A program made the position numbers and the translations under genes. A DNA stretch of 64,000 nt from Pseudomonas mosselii (lineage in GTDB: Bacteria > Pseudomonadota > Gammaproteobacteria > Pseudomonadales > Pseudomonadaceae). The notes below the pieces were generated by a model. The model searched no databases. It saw only the letters and a list, made by a program, of their open reading frames with translations, and had not been told where the DNA came from. Below are positions 27,285 to 36,527 of this stretch, in pieces (the stretch's first letter is position 1; the number at the start of each line of letters is the position of its first letter). The stretch covers positions 186,001 through 250,000 of the forward strand of contig NZ_VAUO01000001.1 of NCBI RefSeq assembly GCF_005796105.1. The letters run 5' to 3'.

Positions 27285-28283
27285 TTACAACCAGCCTTTG
27301 ATCTGGCGTGCCACCGCCTCGCTGGAAATGCCATAGCGGTCGTGCAGGGTGGGCAGGGCGCCGGCGTCGAGGAACGCATCGGGCAGGGCGATCTGGCGGA
27401 AGCTCGGGGTCACGCCATTGCGCAGCAGCACGCTTGCCACGGCTTCGCCCAGTCCGCCGATGACTGAGTGGTTCTCTGCGGTGACCACCAGCCGCCCTGA
27501 CTTGCGCGCCTCGGCCAGGATCGTCGCTTCGTCCAGCGGTTTGATGGTCGGCACATGCAGCACCGCCACGTCCACCCCATCCTTTTGCAACTGCTCGGCG
27601 GCCTCCAACGCGCGCATGGTCATCAAGCCGCTGGCGATCAGCAGCACGTCGCGTCCACCGCGCAGCACCTGGGCCTTACCCAGCTGGAAGCGGTAGTCGT
27701 AGCGGTCCAGTACCAGTGGCACGTTGCCGCGCAACAGACGCATGTACACCGGACCTTGATGGGCCGCGATGGCCGGGACGGCCTGTTCGATCTCCAACGC
27801 ATCGCATGGGTCGACCACCATCAGGTTGGGCATTGCGCGCATGATCGCAAGGTCATCGGTGGCCTGGTGGCTCGGGCCGTAGCCGGTGGTCAGGCCTGGC
27901 AGGCCGCAGACGATCTTGACGTTGAGGTTCTCCTCGGCAATCGCCATGCAGATGAAGTCGTATGCACGGCGCGAAGCGAACACCGCGTAGGTGGTGGCGA
28001 ACGGAGTCATGCCCTCGCGGGCCATCCCCGCCGCAGCGCTCATCAGCAATTGCTCGGCCATGCCCATCTGGTAGAACCGCTCAGGGTGGGCCTTGGCAAA
28101 GATATGCAGGTCGGTGTACTTGGACAGGTCGGCGCTCAGCCCGACGATGTCCTGGCGTTGTTCGGCCAGCGCCGCGAGGGCATGGCCGAATGGGGCCGGG
28201 CGGGTCGGTTGGCCTTCGGCTGCGATCGAGGCGATCATCGCCGAGGTGGTCAGGCGTTTTTTCGCGGTGGTTGGGCTGTTCAT
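27285..28283 (-). CDS. Split transketolase, C-terminal subunit
   Basis: The ATG at 28283 (MNSPTTAKK) overlaps the stop of the N-terminal subunit gene by four bases. The 332-residue product corresponds to the pyrimidine-binding and C-terminal domains of transketolase: GMAEQLLMSAAAGMAREG carries the Glu that activates thiamine diphosphate, with TTYAVFASRRAYDFI and GLPGLTTGYGPSHQATDD following. Transketolases move a two-carbon ketol unit between sugars. Split forms with a dedicated transporter usually serve a special sugar pathway rather than the pentose phosphate cycle. Confidence 0.88.
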   Translation of the reverse strand: MNSPTTAKKRLTTSAMIASIAAEGQPTRPAPFGHALAALAEQRQDIVGLSADLSKYTDLHIFAKAHPERFYQMGMAEQLLMSAAAGMAREGMTPFATTYAVFASRRAYDFICMAIAEENLNVKIVCGLPGLTTGYGPSHQATDDLAIMRAMPNLMVVDPCDALEIEQAVPAIAAHQGPVYMRLLRGNVPLVLDRYDYRFQLGKAQVLRGGRDVLLIASGLMTMRALEAAEQLQKDGVDVAVLHVPTIKPLDEATILAEARKSGRLVVTAENHSVIGGLGEAVASVLLRNGVTPSFRQIALPDAFLDAGALPTLHDRYGISSEAVARQIKGWL

Positions 28284-29128
28284 GCTTGGCTCCCGGCGTC
28301 CAGTGCTTGCAGGGCGAGGTCCCATTCGTGTTCATCGACACGGATGAAGTGGGTCTTGTCGCGGTTTTCGAGGAAGGGCACGCCCTTGCCCATGCGCGTG
28401 TCACAAATGATTACCCGTGGTTGCGCGCCAGTGTGCGTGCGGGCCTGGTCGAACGCCTGCACCAACGCGTCGAGGTCGTTGCCATCGACGCGCTGCACAT
28501 ACCAGCCGAAGGCTTGCCAGCGATCGACGATCGGCTCGAAGGCCAGCACTTCGCTGGAATGACCATCGGCCTGTTGGTTGTTGACGTCGACGATGGCGAT
28601 CAGGTTGTCCAGACGCCAGTGGCTGGCGGACATCACCGCTTCCCAGGTGGAGCCTTCGTTCAGTTCGCCGTCCGACAGCAGGTTGTACACCCAACTGTCC
28701 GAGCCTTTGCGCTTGAGCCCCAGGCAGGCGCCGACGGCGATACCCAAGCCGTGACCCAGCGAACCACCGGTGATTTCCATGCCGGGCGTGTAGGCGGCCA
28801 TCCCCGACATAGGTAGGCGGCTGTCGTCGGCGCCGTAGGTCTCAAGCTCTTCCTCGGGGATCACGCCGGCCTCGATCAAGGCCGCATACAAGGCAATGGC
28901 GTAGTGGCCGATGGACAGATAGAAACGGTCGCGTTGTTCCCAGTCGGGGTTGGCTGGGTCCAGGCGCAGGGCGTGGAAGTAGGCCACCGCCAGCAGGTCG
29001 GCGGCGCCCAGAGCCTGGCCGATGTAGCCCTGGCCCTGAACTTGGCCCATGCGCAGGGCGTGACGGCGGATATTATGGGCGCGCGCAGCCAGGGGCCGCG
29101 CACCCGGGGTAGCGGGTACGGCGTTCAT
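28280..29128 (-). CDS. Split transketolase, N-terminal (thiamine diphosphate-binding) subunit
   Basis: The 282-residue product matches the N-terminal domain of transketolase. The cofactor motif reads SDGELNEGSTWEAVMSASHWRLDNL, then VDVNNQQADG; the usual GDG is SDG here. GQGYIGQALGAADLLAVAYFHALR and GSLGHGLGIAVGACL are further conserved blocks. It forms an alpha2-beta2 type enzyme with the next gene, which overlaps it by four bases. It lies 34 bases after the MFS transporter gene. Confidence 0.88.
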   Translation of the reverse strand: MNAVPATPGARPLAARAHNIRRHALRMGQVQGQGYIGQALGAADLLAVAYFHALRLDPANPDWEQRDRFYLSIGHYAIALYAALIEAGVIPEEELETYGADDSRLPMSGMAAYTPGMEITGGSLGHGLGIAVGACLGLKRKGSDSWVYNLLSDGELNEGSTWEAVMSASHWRLDNLIAIVDVNNQQADGHSSEVLAFEPIVDRWQAFGWYVQRVDGNDLDALVQAFDQARTHTGAQPRVIICDTRMGKGVPFLENRDKTHFIRVDEHEWDLALQALDAGSQA

Positions 29129-29162
29129 GGGGTGACTCCTTGCAGGATGCGAAAGTGAGGAA

Positions 29163-30461
29163 TTAACGATTGACTAGGCTGGCCGGCACGCGGAACACCA
29201 GCAGCGCGCCGAACAGCAATACGGCGGTGATCAGGTACATGCCGATGGCGTTGCTGCCCAGGGTGCTGGTGATCCAGCCAATCAGGAACGGTGAGCAAAA
29301 GCCGGCCAGGTTGGCGAAGCTGTTCACCGCCGCGATGCCCGCAGCAGCCGAGACACCGCCGAGTAGCGTGGTTGGCAGCATCCAGAACAGCGACGAGGCG
29401 GACAGGATGCCGGCCGCCGCCAGGCACAGGCTCAGGATCGACAAGCTAAGGTGGCTGGCGAACAGCGCTGCCAGGCTCAGGCCCAGGGCGCCAGCGAGCA
29501 TCGGTATGGCCAGGTGCCAGCGGCGTTCGCGGTGACGGTCGCCGCTGCGTCCGGCCAATAGCATGGCAACGATCGCGCAGCAGTACGGCAGGCTGGTGAG
29601 CAGGCCGATGTGCAACGGCTCGCTGACCCCGGCATTGCGCACCAGGGTCGGCAGCCAGAAGGTGATGGCGTACTGGCCCATGACCACGCAGAAGTAGATG
29701 CCGGCCAGCAGCCACAGACGTCGGTCGCGGATAAAGTCGCCCACCGAGCCGTGATGGGTCTTGTGCCGTTCGTCTTCGGCCAGTTCCGCACGCACCAGCG
29801 CTTTCTCTTCGGCGCTGAGCCAATGCGCTTGCTCGACGCCGTCCTTGAGGTAGCTCAGCACCAGCACCCCGACCAGTACGGTGGGCAGCGCTTCGAGCAC
29901 GAACATCCATTGCCAGCCGGCCCAACCGTGTACTCCGGCGAAACGCTCCATGATCCAGCCCGACAGAGGCCCGCCAAGCATGCCCGACAGGGGAATGGCG
30001 ATGAACCACAAGGCGGTCATCTTGGCGCGGCGGTAGGAGGGGAACCAGTAGGTCAGGTACAGCAGCAGGCCGGGTGCCAGGCCGGCTTCGGCAACCCCGA
30101 GGAAAAAGCGCAGCACGTAGAACTGCCAGGCGGTTTCGACGAAGGCGAACAAGGCCGAAATCAGCCCCCATGTGATCATGATGCGGGCGATCCAGCGCCG
30201 GGCACCGACTTTGTGCAGGATGATGTTGCTCGGTACTTCACACAGGAAGTAGCCGATGAAGAACATCCCGGCGCCCAAGCCATACACCGCTTCGGACAGC
30301 GCCAGGTCGTCCATCATTTGTAGCTTGGCGAAGCCGACGTTGACCCGGTCGAGGTAGGCGCACAGGTAGCACAGCATGAGAAAGGGCATCAGCCGCCAGG
30401 CCGTCTTGCGATAGGCGTGGCTGCGCGCGGCGGTGGCCGCATCGAAGGCGAGGGTAGTCAT
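29163..30461 (-). CDS. MFS transporter of the anion:cation symporter (ACS) family
   Basis: The 432-residue protein has twelve transmembrane helices. The N-terminus KTAWRLMPFLMLCYLCAYLDRVNVGFA and the stretch GYFLCEVPSNIILHKVGARRWIARIMITWG are typical of ACS family carriers, which import organic anions such as sugar acids, tartrate or phthalate with protons. The operon context (SDR before, split transketolase after) suggests that it imports the pathway substrate. The substrate itself cannot be read from the sequence. Confidence 0.88.
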   Translation of the reverse strand: MTTLAFDAATAARSHAYRKTAWRLMPFLMLCYLCAYLDRVNVGFAKLQMMDDLALSEAVYGLGAGMFFIGYFLCEVPSNIILHKVGARRWIARIMITWGLISALFAFVETAWQFYVLRFFLGVAEAGLAPGLLLYLTYWFPSYRRAKMTALWFIAIPLSGMLGGPLSGWIMERFAGVHGWAGWQWMFVLEALPTVLVGVLVLSYLKDGVEQAHWLSAEEKALVRAELAEDERHKTHHGSVGDFIRDRRLWLLAGIYFCVVMGQYAITFWLPTLVRNAGVSEPLHIGLLTSLPYCCAIVAMLLAGRSGDRHRERRWHLAIPMLAGALGLSLAALFASHLSLSILSLCLAAAGILSASSLFWMLPTTLLGGVSAAAGIAAVNSFANLAGFCSPFLIGWITSTLGSNAIGMYLITAVLLFGALLVFRVPASLVNR

Positions 30462-30541
30462 GTCGATCTGATCTCTTGTTGTTATCGATTGCCCCGCCGT
30501 GGCGGGGCTCAGATACGAAATATCCGGGTGTGACGTGGGCG

Positions 30542-31291
30542 TCAGTGGATCAGCATGCCCCCATTGACGTCGAGGGTGATGCCGGTCAGGTAACTGGACA
30601 AGTCGCTGGCCAGGAACAGTGCGGCGTTGGCCACGTCGCGTGCTTCGCCCAGACGCCCGAGCGGGATGCCCTCGATGATGGCGTGGCGACGCTCGTCCTG
30701 CATCAGCCCACCGGTGATGTCAGTGTGGATCAGCCCAGGGGTGATGGCATTGACCCGCACGTTGTCCGGGCCCAGTTCGCGAGCCATCGCCTTGCCGAGC
30801 CCGAGCACGCCCGCTTTGGCTGCGCTGTAGTGAGGGCCGCCGAAGATGCCGCCACCGCGCTGGGCCGAGACTGACGACATGCAGATGATACTGCCGGCGC
30901 GTTGGGCGCGCATGCCAGGGATAACGGCCTGGGACATCAGCAGCGTGCCGCGCAGGTTGACGTCGAGGATGCGATCATAGTCCTTGTCGGTGATCTCCAG
31001 GGTCTTCACCGGCTGTGTGATCCCGGCGTTGTTGACCAACACATCGATGCGTCCGAAGTGCGCCAGCACTTGAGCCACCGCGTCACGCACCTGGGCTTGG
31101 TCAGCGACGTTGGCGGCTACGCCCAGATGTCCCTGGCCAAGTTCGGCAGCGGCTGCGCGGGCGGCTTGCAGATCGAGGTCGAGGATCGCCACCTTGGCGC
31201 CGTGGGCGGCGAAGGTCTGGGCCGTGGCGCGGCCGATACCGCGGGCAGAGGCGGCGCCCGTGACGATTGCGAATTTGCCTTCGAGTAGCAT
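30542..31291 (-). CDS. Short-chain dehydrogenase/reductase (SDR)
   Basis: The 249-residue enzyme is a classical SDR. The nucleotide-binding turn is TGAASARGIGRATAQTF; the residue pattern AILDLD at the end of beta-2 fits NAD preference. NNAGIT, the catalytic Ser in ICMSSVSAQ and the YSAAK active-site motif are intact. It is the first gene of the minus-strand cluster SDR, MFS, transketolase N, transketolase C, and is divergent from a LysR gene. It probably oxidises a hydroxyl of the imported compound. The 80-base gap to the MFS gene leaves an internal promoter possible. Confidence 0.9.
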   Translation of the reverse strand: MLLEGKFAIVTGAASARGIGRATAQTFAAHGAKVAILDLDLQAARAAAAELGQGHLGVAANVADQAQVRDAVAQVLAHFGRIDVLVNNAGITQPVKTLEITDKDYDRILDVNLRGTLLMSQAVIPGMRAQRAGSIICMSSVSAQRGGGIFGGPHYSAAKAGVLGLGKAMARELGPDNVRVNAITPGLIHTDITGGLMQDERRHAIIEGIPLGRLGEARDVANAALFLASDLSSYLTGITLDVNGGMLIH

Positions 31292-31362
31292 GGGGAACTC
31301 CGACTGTTTGTTGTTGTGTGCACAGCTTGGTGTGCCGGCGCACGTGCGGCAACGCAGTGGCT

Positions 31363-31389
31363 TTCAGCCTATGCTGAAAAAAATTCAGC
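31363..31389. promoter_or_regulatory. Probable LysR operator with three alternating half-sites
   Basis: TTCAGC (31363-31368), GCTGAA (31373-31378) and TTCAGC (31384-31389) lie in the 170-base region between the divergent SDR operon and the LysR gene. The last two form a perfect 19-base dyad, TGCTGAA-N5-TTCAGCA. The repeats are about ten bases apart, so they fall on one face of the helix. This is the pattern expected of a LysR binding and activation site. Confidence 0.6.
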
Positions 31390-31461
31390 ACTGGGCAGAT
31401 GTGTGCGCAGACGGCAGAGTAGGGCGCCTGGGCGCAGCGCTTATTTCATGAAGGCAGTTCG

Positions 31462-32382
31462 ATGAACCATGACTCGGGCAAGAAGCCCATACAGCTACCA
31501 CCGTTGAAAGCAATTCAGGCCTTCGAGCAAGCGGCACGCTTTGGTAACGTGGCGCGCGCGGCCGAGCAACTGAACCTCACGCCCTCGGCGGTCAGCCATC
31601 AGATCGCCAATCTTGAGGCGTTGATCGGGCGCCCGTTGTTCTTGCGTACGGCCAAGGGGGTGAGCCTGACCGCCGCAGGCGAGCAGTACCTGCGCGAGGT
31701 GTCCGGAATCTTGCAGAGCCTGGCTACCGCCACCGAGCGCGCCGGTAGCGCGGTAGGCTTCGATTGCTTGCGCCTGCACGCAGCGCCCAGCTTCGGCTTG
31801 CTCTGGTTGCTACCCCGACTCGAGCGCTTTCGCGCCAGCCACCCGGATATCCAGATCAACCTGTCTTGCTCTTACGAGGCGCTGCATTTCGGTCGGCATC
31901 AGATCGACGTGGATATTCGCCATGGCTATCCCAACTGGCCGAGCCTGGAGGTGCGCACCATTCGCCACGAGCGTGCCACGGTGCTGGCAGCGCCGGCGCT
32001 GCTGGCGCGCCAGCCCATTCGCCAGCCGGACGATCTGCTGGGGCAAAACCTGATTCTGTCGGAGTCGGCGCTGGTGCAATGGCCGCAGTGGTTCGCCCAG
32101 CAGGGTGTATCGCTGCCCCAGGCGCCGTTCGCGCTGAGTTTCGACCGCTCTTACATGAGCCTGGAGGCGGCCAGCCATGGCTATGGGGTGGCCTTGGAAA
32201 GCTCATTGCTGGCGCAGGACTACGTAGCCCGTGGGCAGTTGGTGGATGTGTTCGGCGATGCGCTGGCCAGCCCTGTGAGTGCCCATCATCTGGTGTTCCC
32301 CCGTGGGCATGCGGAACTGACGCGGGTGCGAACCTTCCTGGAATGGATGCAGGGACAGCTGGGGCATGACTTCAGCTACTAG
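31462..32382 (+). CDS. LysR family regulator (GcvA-like), divergent from the transketolase operon
   Basis: The 306-residue product has the LysR helix-turn-helix at about 15-75 (LKAIQAFEQAARFGNVARAA, LTPSAVSHQIANLEALIGRPLF) and a GcvA-like effector domain (LHAAPSFGLLWLLPRLERF, DVDIRHGYPNWP). It faces away from the SDR/MFS/transketolase genes, with a triple half-site dyad in between, and probably activates them when the substrate is present. Confidence 0.9.
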   Translation: MNHDSGKKPIQLPPLKAIQAFEQAARFGNVARAAEQLNLTPSAVSHQIANLEALIGRPLFLRTAKGVSLTAAGEQYLREVSGILQSLATATERAGSAVGFDCLRLHAAPSFGLLWLLPRLERFRASHPDIQINLSCSYEALHFGRHQIDVDIRHGYPNWPSLEVRTIRHERATVLAAPALLARQPIRQPDDLLGQNLILSESALVQWPQWFAQQGVSLPQAPFALSFDRSYMSLEAASHGYGVALESSLLAQDYVARGQLVDVFGDALASPVSAHHLVFPRGHAELTRVRTFLEWMQGQLGHDFSY

Positions 32383-32498
32383 TGCCTTGCCTCGGTAATG
32401 AGCCGTTCACTTCTGGTGGCGTCAGTGGGCTTTATACGATCAGGGACACAAGCGGCCTTGCGCCGCGATGGGCTGCAAAGCAGCCCGTTTGGCGCCGG

Positions 32499-33764
32499 TC
32501 AGAAGCTCGCCTTGACCTGCAATCCCAGCACCAAGGCATCCTCGATGGCCTGGCCGGAGAACGCCCCCGGCTCGACGATGTACTGCACGTCCGGGCGCAG
32601 ATTCAACCAGGGCGTGGCCTGGTAGCCGTAGCTCAGCTCGATCAGTTGCTCGGCGCCGTCGAGGTGGGGGAACTGCTGGCCGGCATCGAACGCTGCGTCT
32701 TCCTGTACTTGGCGGCTGCGCGGGTTTTGTACCGCGCGGCCATAACCCAGGGCGACGGTATCGCGCGGGCGGCCGTCGAACGGCTTGTACAGCACCACGC
32801 CGGCACCATACCAGCGGGTGAACGGCGAGGCGGCTTCGCTGGAGGCCGAGTATTGGCCGAAGGCATGCAGGCTGCGACCCGGCGAGGTCGAGTCGCTCCA
32901 TACCGCCTGGTCGATCAGCAGGTAGTGGCCGCCACGCCCGGCCACTTGCTTGTCGCTGCCGATGCGTTTGACGTTGGAGCTGTCGTAGTAATACCCCAGT
33001 TTGTACTCGCCTGGCAGCTCAGCCTGTAGCTTGTACACCAGTTCCACCGGTAGCACGGTGCCGGTGGTGTGCTTGGGGCCCAGGTGCCAGGCGCGGGTGG
33101 GGTTGCCGTTGCTCTCGGGATCGACGTTGAACGCCGCCACGCGCAGTTGCCACGAGGGCGAAAGGTCATATTTGACCCGCGCCCCTAAGTGCGCGTTGGG
33201 GTAGTTGCTCCAGCCGCTGCCGCCGGACATGTTCAGCGGGTGGCCGCAGAAACCGGCGTTCATGAAGTTGCACAGGATGCCGCTGTCCAGACCGCCGAGG
33301 TCGTTGCCCATGGCCATGTAGCCGAGTTTGAGGTTCAGCGCTGGGGTGAAGTCGCGCTCGTAGCTCAGCTCGGTCAGGCGCGTATACAGGCCACCGTAGT
33401 TTTCCTGGATCGGCAAGCGGTTGCCCACCAGGTCTTCGGAGGCGCTGTTGCCACGCCGGTCGTTGATGGTCAGCTGGATCTTGCCGGCGTTTTCCAGGCC
33501 ATAGCGTTTCGACAGGTCGAGCTGCACGCCGAGCTTGATATTTTGCGAATAGCGCGCCGAGCGGTGCAGGCCGCCGTGGGCGTTGTAGGCGGTTTCGCCG
33601 CTGTAGTCGCCGGTGAACTTGATGCCATCGGCTTCCATTCGATGGCGCAAGCCGCGCCAATCGCCGGTCAGCGTGTTGCGGGTCATCAGATCGGTGTCGG
33701 CGAAGGCGGCGCTGCTGGCCAATACCAGCAGCAAGGTAGGGGTGAGGCGCATTGCGGGGGACAT
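32499..33764 (-). CDS. oprB: Carbohydrate-selective porin, OprB family
   Basis: The 421-residue outer-membrane protein has a signal peptide (cleavage near AAFA-DT) and the OprB pattern: NTLTGDWRGLRHRMEADGIKF at the mature N-terminus, GKIQLTINDRRGNSASEDLV, and closing WLNLRPDVQYIVEPGAF and LVLGLQVKASF with a terminal Phe. It forms a 16-strand barrel for glucose and other sugars. Membrane glucose dehydrogenase lies 114 bases upstream on the same strand, as in other pseudomonads, so the pair supports periplasmic glucose oxidation. Confidence 0.92.
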   Translation of the reverse strand: MSPAMRLTPTLLLVLASSAAFADTDLMTRNTLTGDWRGLRHRMEADGIKFTGDYSGETAYNAHGGLHRSARYSQNIKLGVQLDLSKRYGLENAGKIQLTINDRRGNSASEDLVGNRLPIQENYGGLYTRLTELSYERDFTPALNLKLGYMAMGNDLGGLDSGILCNFMNAGFCGHPLNMSGGSGWSNYPNAHLGARVKYDLSPSWQLRVAAFNVDPESNGNPTRAWHLGPKHTTGTVLPVELVYKLQAELPGEYKLGYYYDSSNVKRIGSDKQVAGRGGHYLLIDQAVWSDSTSPGRSLHAFGQYSASSEAASPFTRWYGAGVVLYKPFDGRPRDTVALGYGRAVQNPRSRQVQEDAAFDAGQQFPHLDGAEQLIELSYGYQATPWLNLRPDVQYIVEPGAFSGQAIEDALVLGLQVKASF

Positions 33765-33811
33765 TTCGGTTTCTCAGGGGGTGTTCGGGGCCTTTCGCAG
33801 GTGATGCCTGC

Positions 33812-33848
33812 TGCTGCGGGGACTGCACTGGCGTGAGTCCCCGCAGCA
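33812..33848. promoter_or_regulatory. Perfect 13-base-pair hairpin between gcd and oprB
   Basis: TGCTGCGGGGACT at 33812-33824 pairs exactly with AGTCCCCGCAGCA at 33836-33848 around an 11-base loop. It sits just after the gcd stop codon and before the oprB start. No T-run follows on the transcribed side, so it is more likely an RNA-stability or attenuation element, or a partial terminator, than a full stop. Confidence 0.5.
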
Positions 33849-33878
33849 TCGGGTGCGGCCTGCGCTGGCGTCAGCGGC

Positions 33879-36296
33879 TTACGGCAGGGAGTAGGCGATC
33901 ACGTAGTCGCCACGGTCGGTCGACTGACGCGCACCGCCAGCGGTGATCACGACGTATTGCTTGCCGGTCTTGGGCGAGGTGTAGGTCATCGGGCCGCCTT
34001 GGCTGCCCACCGGCAGGCGGGCTTTCCAGATTTCGCTGCCGTTGCTGCTGTCGTAGGCACGCAGGTAGAAGTCCTGGGTGCCGGCGATGAACACCAGGCC
34101 ACCTTGGGTAGACAGGGTGCCGCCGAGGGTCGGCAGGCCGATCTTGATCGGCAGGTGCATGCGAACGCCCAGGGGGCCTGTGTCTTCGACAGTACCAACC
34201 GGCACCTGCCAGGCGATCTGGCGGGTCTTCATGTCGATGGCGGTCAGGGTGCCGAACGGCGGGGCCTGGCACGGAATCCCGGCGACCGACAGGAAGCGGT
34301 TCTTGTTCACCGCATACGGGGTGCCCTTGAGCGGCACCGCGCCCATGCCGGTGTTCAGCGCTTCGCCACCGCCAGCGGCGGCGCCTTTGTTCTGCGACGG
34401 GATCATCTGGATCCACAGGCCCAGGCGCATGTCGTTGACGAAGATGAAGCCATGCACGGGGTCGGTGGAAATGCTGCCCCAGTTCATGCCGCCCAGCGAC
34501 CCAGGGAAGCTCAGCGACAGGTCTGTGCCGGGTGCGGTGTACAGCCCGTCGTAGCGCATCTTCTTGAAGTCGATGCGGCACAGCAGCTGGTCATACGGGG
34601 TAGCGCCCCACATGTCCGACTCGGTCAGGGTCTGGGCGCCGATCTGCGGCATGCCGACCGATTTGGGCTGGGTCGGGGAGTAGGGCTCGTTGGGAATGTT
34701 ACTTGGCTTGACCGGTACTTCATCGACTTGCGTGAGCGGCTTGCCGGTGGCGCGGTCGAGCACGTAGATCTGCCCGGCCTTGGTCCCGATCACCACTGCC
34801 GGAACGCGTTGGCCGTCGTCCTTGGTGAAATCGATCAGGCTCGGCTGCATCGGCAGGTCGAAGTCCCACAGGTCGTTGTGCACGGTCTGGTAGACCCACT
34901 TCTGGTTGCCGGTGGTGGCGTCCAGGGCCAGCACCGAGGCGCCGTAGGTGTGGTCCAGCTTGCTGCGCTCGACACCGTAGATGTCAGTGGACGAAGAGCC
35001 CATCGGCAGGAACACGGTGTTCATCGCCGGATCGTAGGACATCGGCGCCCAACTGTTGGGGGTGCTGCGCACATAGGTGCTGCCGTCGGCCGGTGCCTGG
35101 CGGTCTTCAGGATTACCCGGGTCGAAGGCCCAGCGCATTTGCCCGGTGATCACGTCGAAACCACGGATCACGCCGCCTGGCATGTCAGTCTGGACGTTGT
35201 CGGCGACGCGCCCGCCCACCACCACGGTGGTGCCGGCCATCAGCGGCGCGGATGACAGCTGGTAGTAGGAGTCCGGCACATCACCCAGGCCGGCCATCAG
35301 GTTGACCTGGCCGTTGTTGCCAAAGCCCTGGCAGAACTCGCCGGTGTCGGCGTCCACGGCGATCAGGCGACCGTCGATGGTGTTGGTCAGCAGGCGACGC
35401 TGGCAGTTGGCACCGGCCGCTACGCTGACGACGCTGATCGGCGAGCTGTTCGGCTGGGTGGGCTGGGCGAGTGGGGCGCTGGCATCGAAGTAGGCCATGC
35501 CTCGGCAACGCTGCCAGACCTTGGACTGGGCGTTGATCGCGTTTTTCCACAGTTCCTTGCCAGTGTCGGCATCGAGGGCGATCAGGTTGTTGTGTGGGGT
35601 GCAGATGAACACCTTGTTGCCGATCTGCAGTGGGGTCAGCTGGTCTTCTGCGCCGTTGCCGTCGCTGATGGCCACGTCACCGGTGTGATAGGTCCAGGCC
35701 ACCTTGAGCTTGTCCACGTTGCCACGGTTGATCTGATCGAGGGCGGCGAAGCGGCTGCCACCTTCGGTGTTGCCGTAGTGGGCCCAGTCTTTCTGTTCCT
35801 TGCCGGCTTCGACCGGGCTCAGGCCAGGGCCCTTGCCCGTGGGGACAACGCTTGGGTGAGCGACGAACATGTTGCCGACCGCGATCACCAGTACCACCGC
35901 CAGCACAGCGGCCACGCCATAGGCGCCACGACCTGCTTTGGTTCCCTGGGCACGGGCCAGCATTGGGTAGACCAGCGCGACCACCAAGCCAATCGCGCCG
36001 AACATGAACAGGCGCGAGAACAGCGGCCAGAACACCAGGCCCGAATCGGCCAGGGCCCAGATCAGCGTGCCGATCAGAAATGCGGCGTATAGCCAGGCGC
36101 CGGCAGGTTTGCGGCGTGCGATGAGCGCGCCGGCGATTGCCATGGCCAGGCCGCCGATCAGGAAGTACCAGGAACCGCCCAGGCCGGCCAGCTTGACACC
36201 GCCGGCGGCCAGGAGCAGGCCGAGCAGGGCAATGATCACGCCCAGGCCGACTAGGATGAGTGTGGAGGCGCCAGAGGCGCGCGGGTTGTCTTTCAT
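33879..36296 (-). CDS. gcd: Membrane-bound PQQ-dependent glucose dehydrogenase
   Basis: Gcd oxidises glucose to gluconate on the periplasmic face and passes electrons to ubiquinone. The 805-residue product has five N-terminal transmembrane helices (residues 12-150) and an eight-bladed PQQ propeller: WAHYGNTEGGSRFAALDQIN at the entry, WQRCRGMAYFD, the repeated tryptophan-docking motifs (GAQTLTESDMWGATPYDQLLCRIDF), and GGMNWGSISTDP. Length is close to E. coli Gcd (796). The stop is close to the oprB gene. A PQQ source is not in this window. Confidence 0.95.
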   Translation of the reverse strand: MKDNPRASGASTLILVGLGVIIALLGLLLAAGGVKLAGLGGSWYFLIGGLAMAIAGALIARRKPAGAWLYAAFLIGTLIWALADSGLVFWPLFSRLFMFGAIGLVVALVYPMLARAQGTKAGRGAYGVAAVLAVVLVIAVGNMFVAHPSVVPTGKGPGLSPVEAGKEQKDWAHYGNTEGGSRFAALDQINRGNVDKLKVAWTYHTGDVAISDGNGAEDQLTPLQIGNKVFICTPHNNLIALDADTGKELWKNAINAQSKVWQRCRGMAYFDASAPLAQPTQPNSSPISVVSVAAGANCQRRLLTNTIDGRLIAVDADTGEFCQGFGNNGQVNLMAGLGDVPDSYYQLSSAPLMAGTTVVVGGRVADNVQTDMPGGVIRGFDVITGQMRWAFDPGNPEDRQAPADGSTYVRSTPNSWAPMSYDPAMNTVFLPMGSSSTDIYGVERSKLDHTYGASVLALDATTGNQKWVYQTVHNDLWDFDLPMQPSLIDFTKDDGQRVPAVVIGTKAGQIYVLDRATGKPLTQVDEVPVKPSNIPNEPYSPTQPKSVGMPQIGAQTLTESDMWGATPYDQLLCRIDFKKMRYDGLYTAPGTDLSLSFPGSLGGMNWGSISTDPVHGFIFVNDMRLGLWIQMIPSQNKGAAAGGGEALNTGMGAVPLKGTPYAVNKNRFLSVAGIPCQAPPFGTLTAIDMKTRQIAWQVPVGTVEDTGPLGVRMHLPIKIGLPTLGGTLSTQGGLVFIAGTQDFYLRAYDSSNGSEIWKARLPVGSQGGPMTYTSPKTGKQYVVITAGGARQSTDRGDYVIAYSLP

Positions 36297-36527
36297 GCCA
36301 GGTATCTCGCAGGTGGAATGCGGCGCAGTTTAAGCCCTTAGCAAGCTAATTAACAAGTTAGTACATTTACATTCGGGACCGATTGTCGCAGGTGTAAATG
36401 CGTCGGGCTGTGGGGAAAAGTGTAGATCGGGTGGCGAAAAAGGGCTTAAAAAGCGGCGCTCCACGTGATGGGCATGTCATCGCCTCTCGACCATCGTCGT
36501 AGAGGGGCGGGTCAGGGCGCATTGCTA

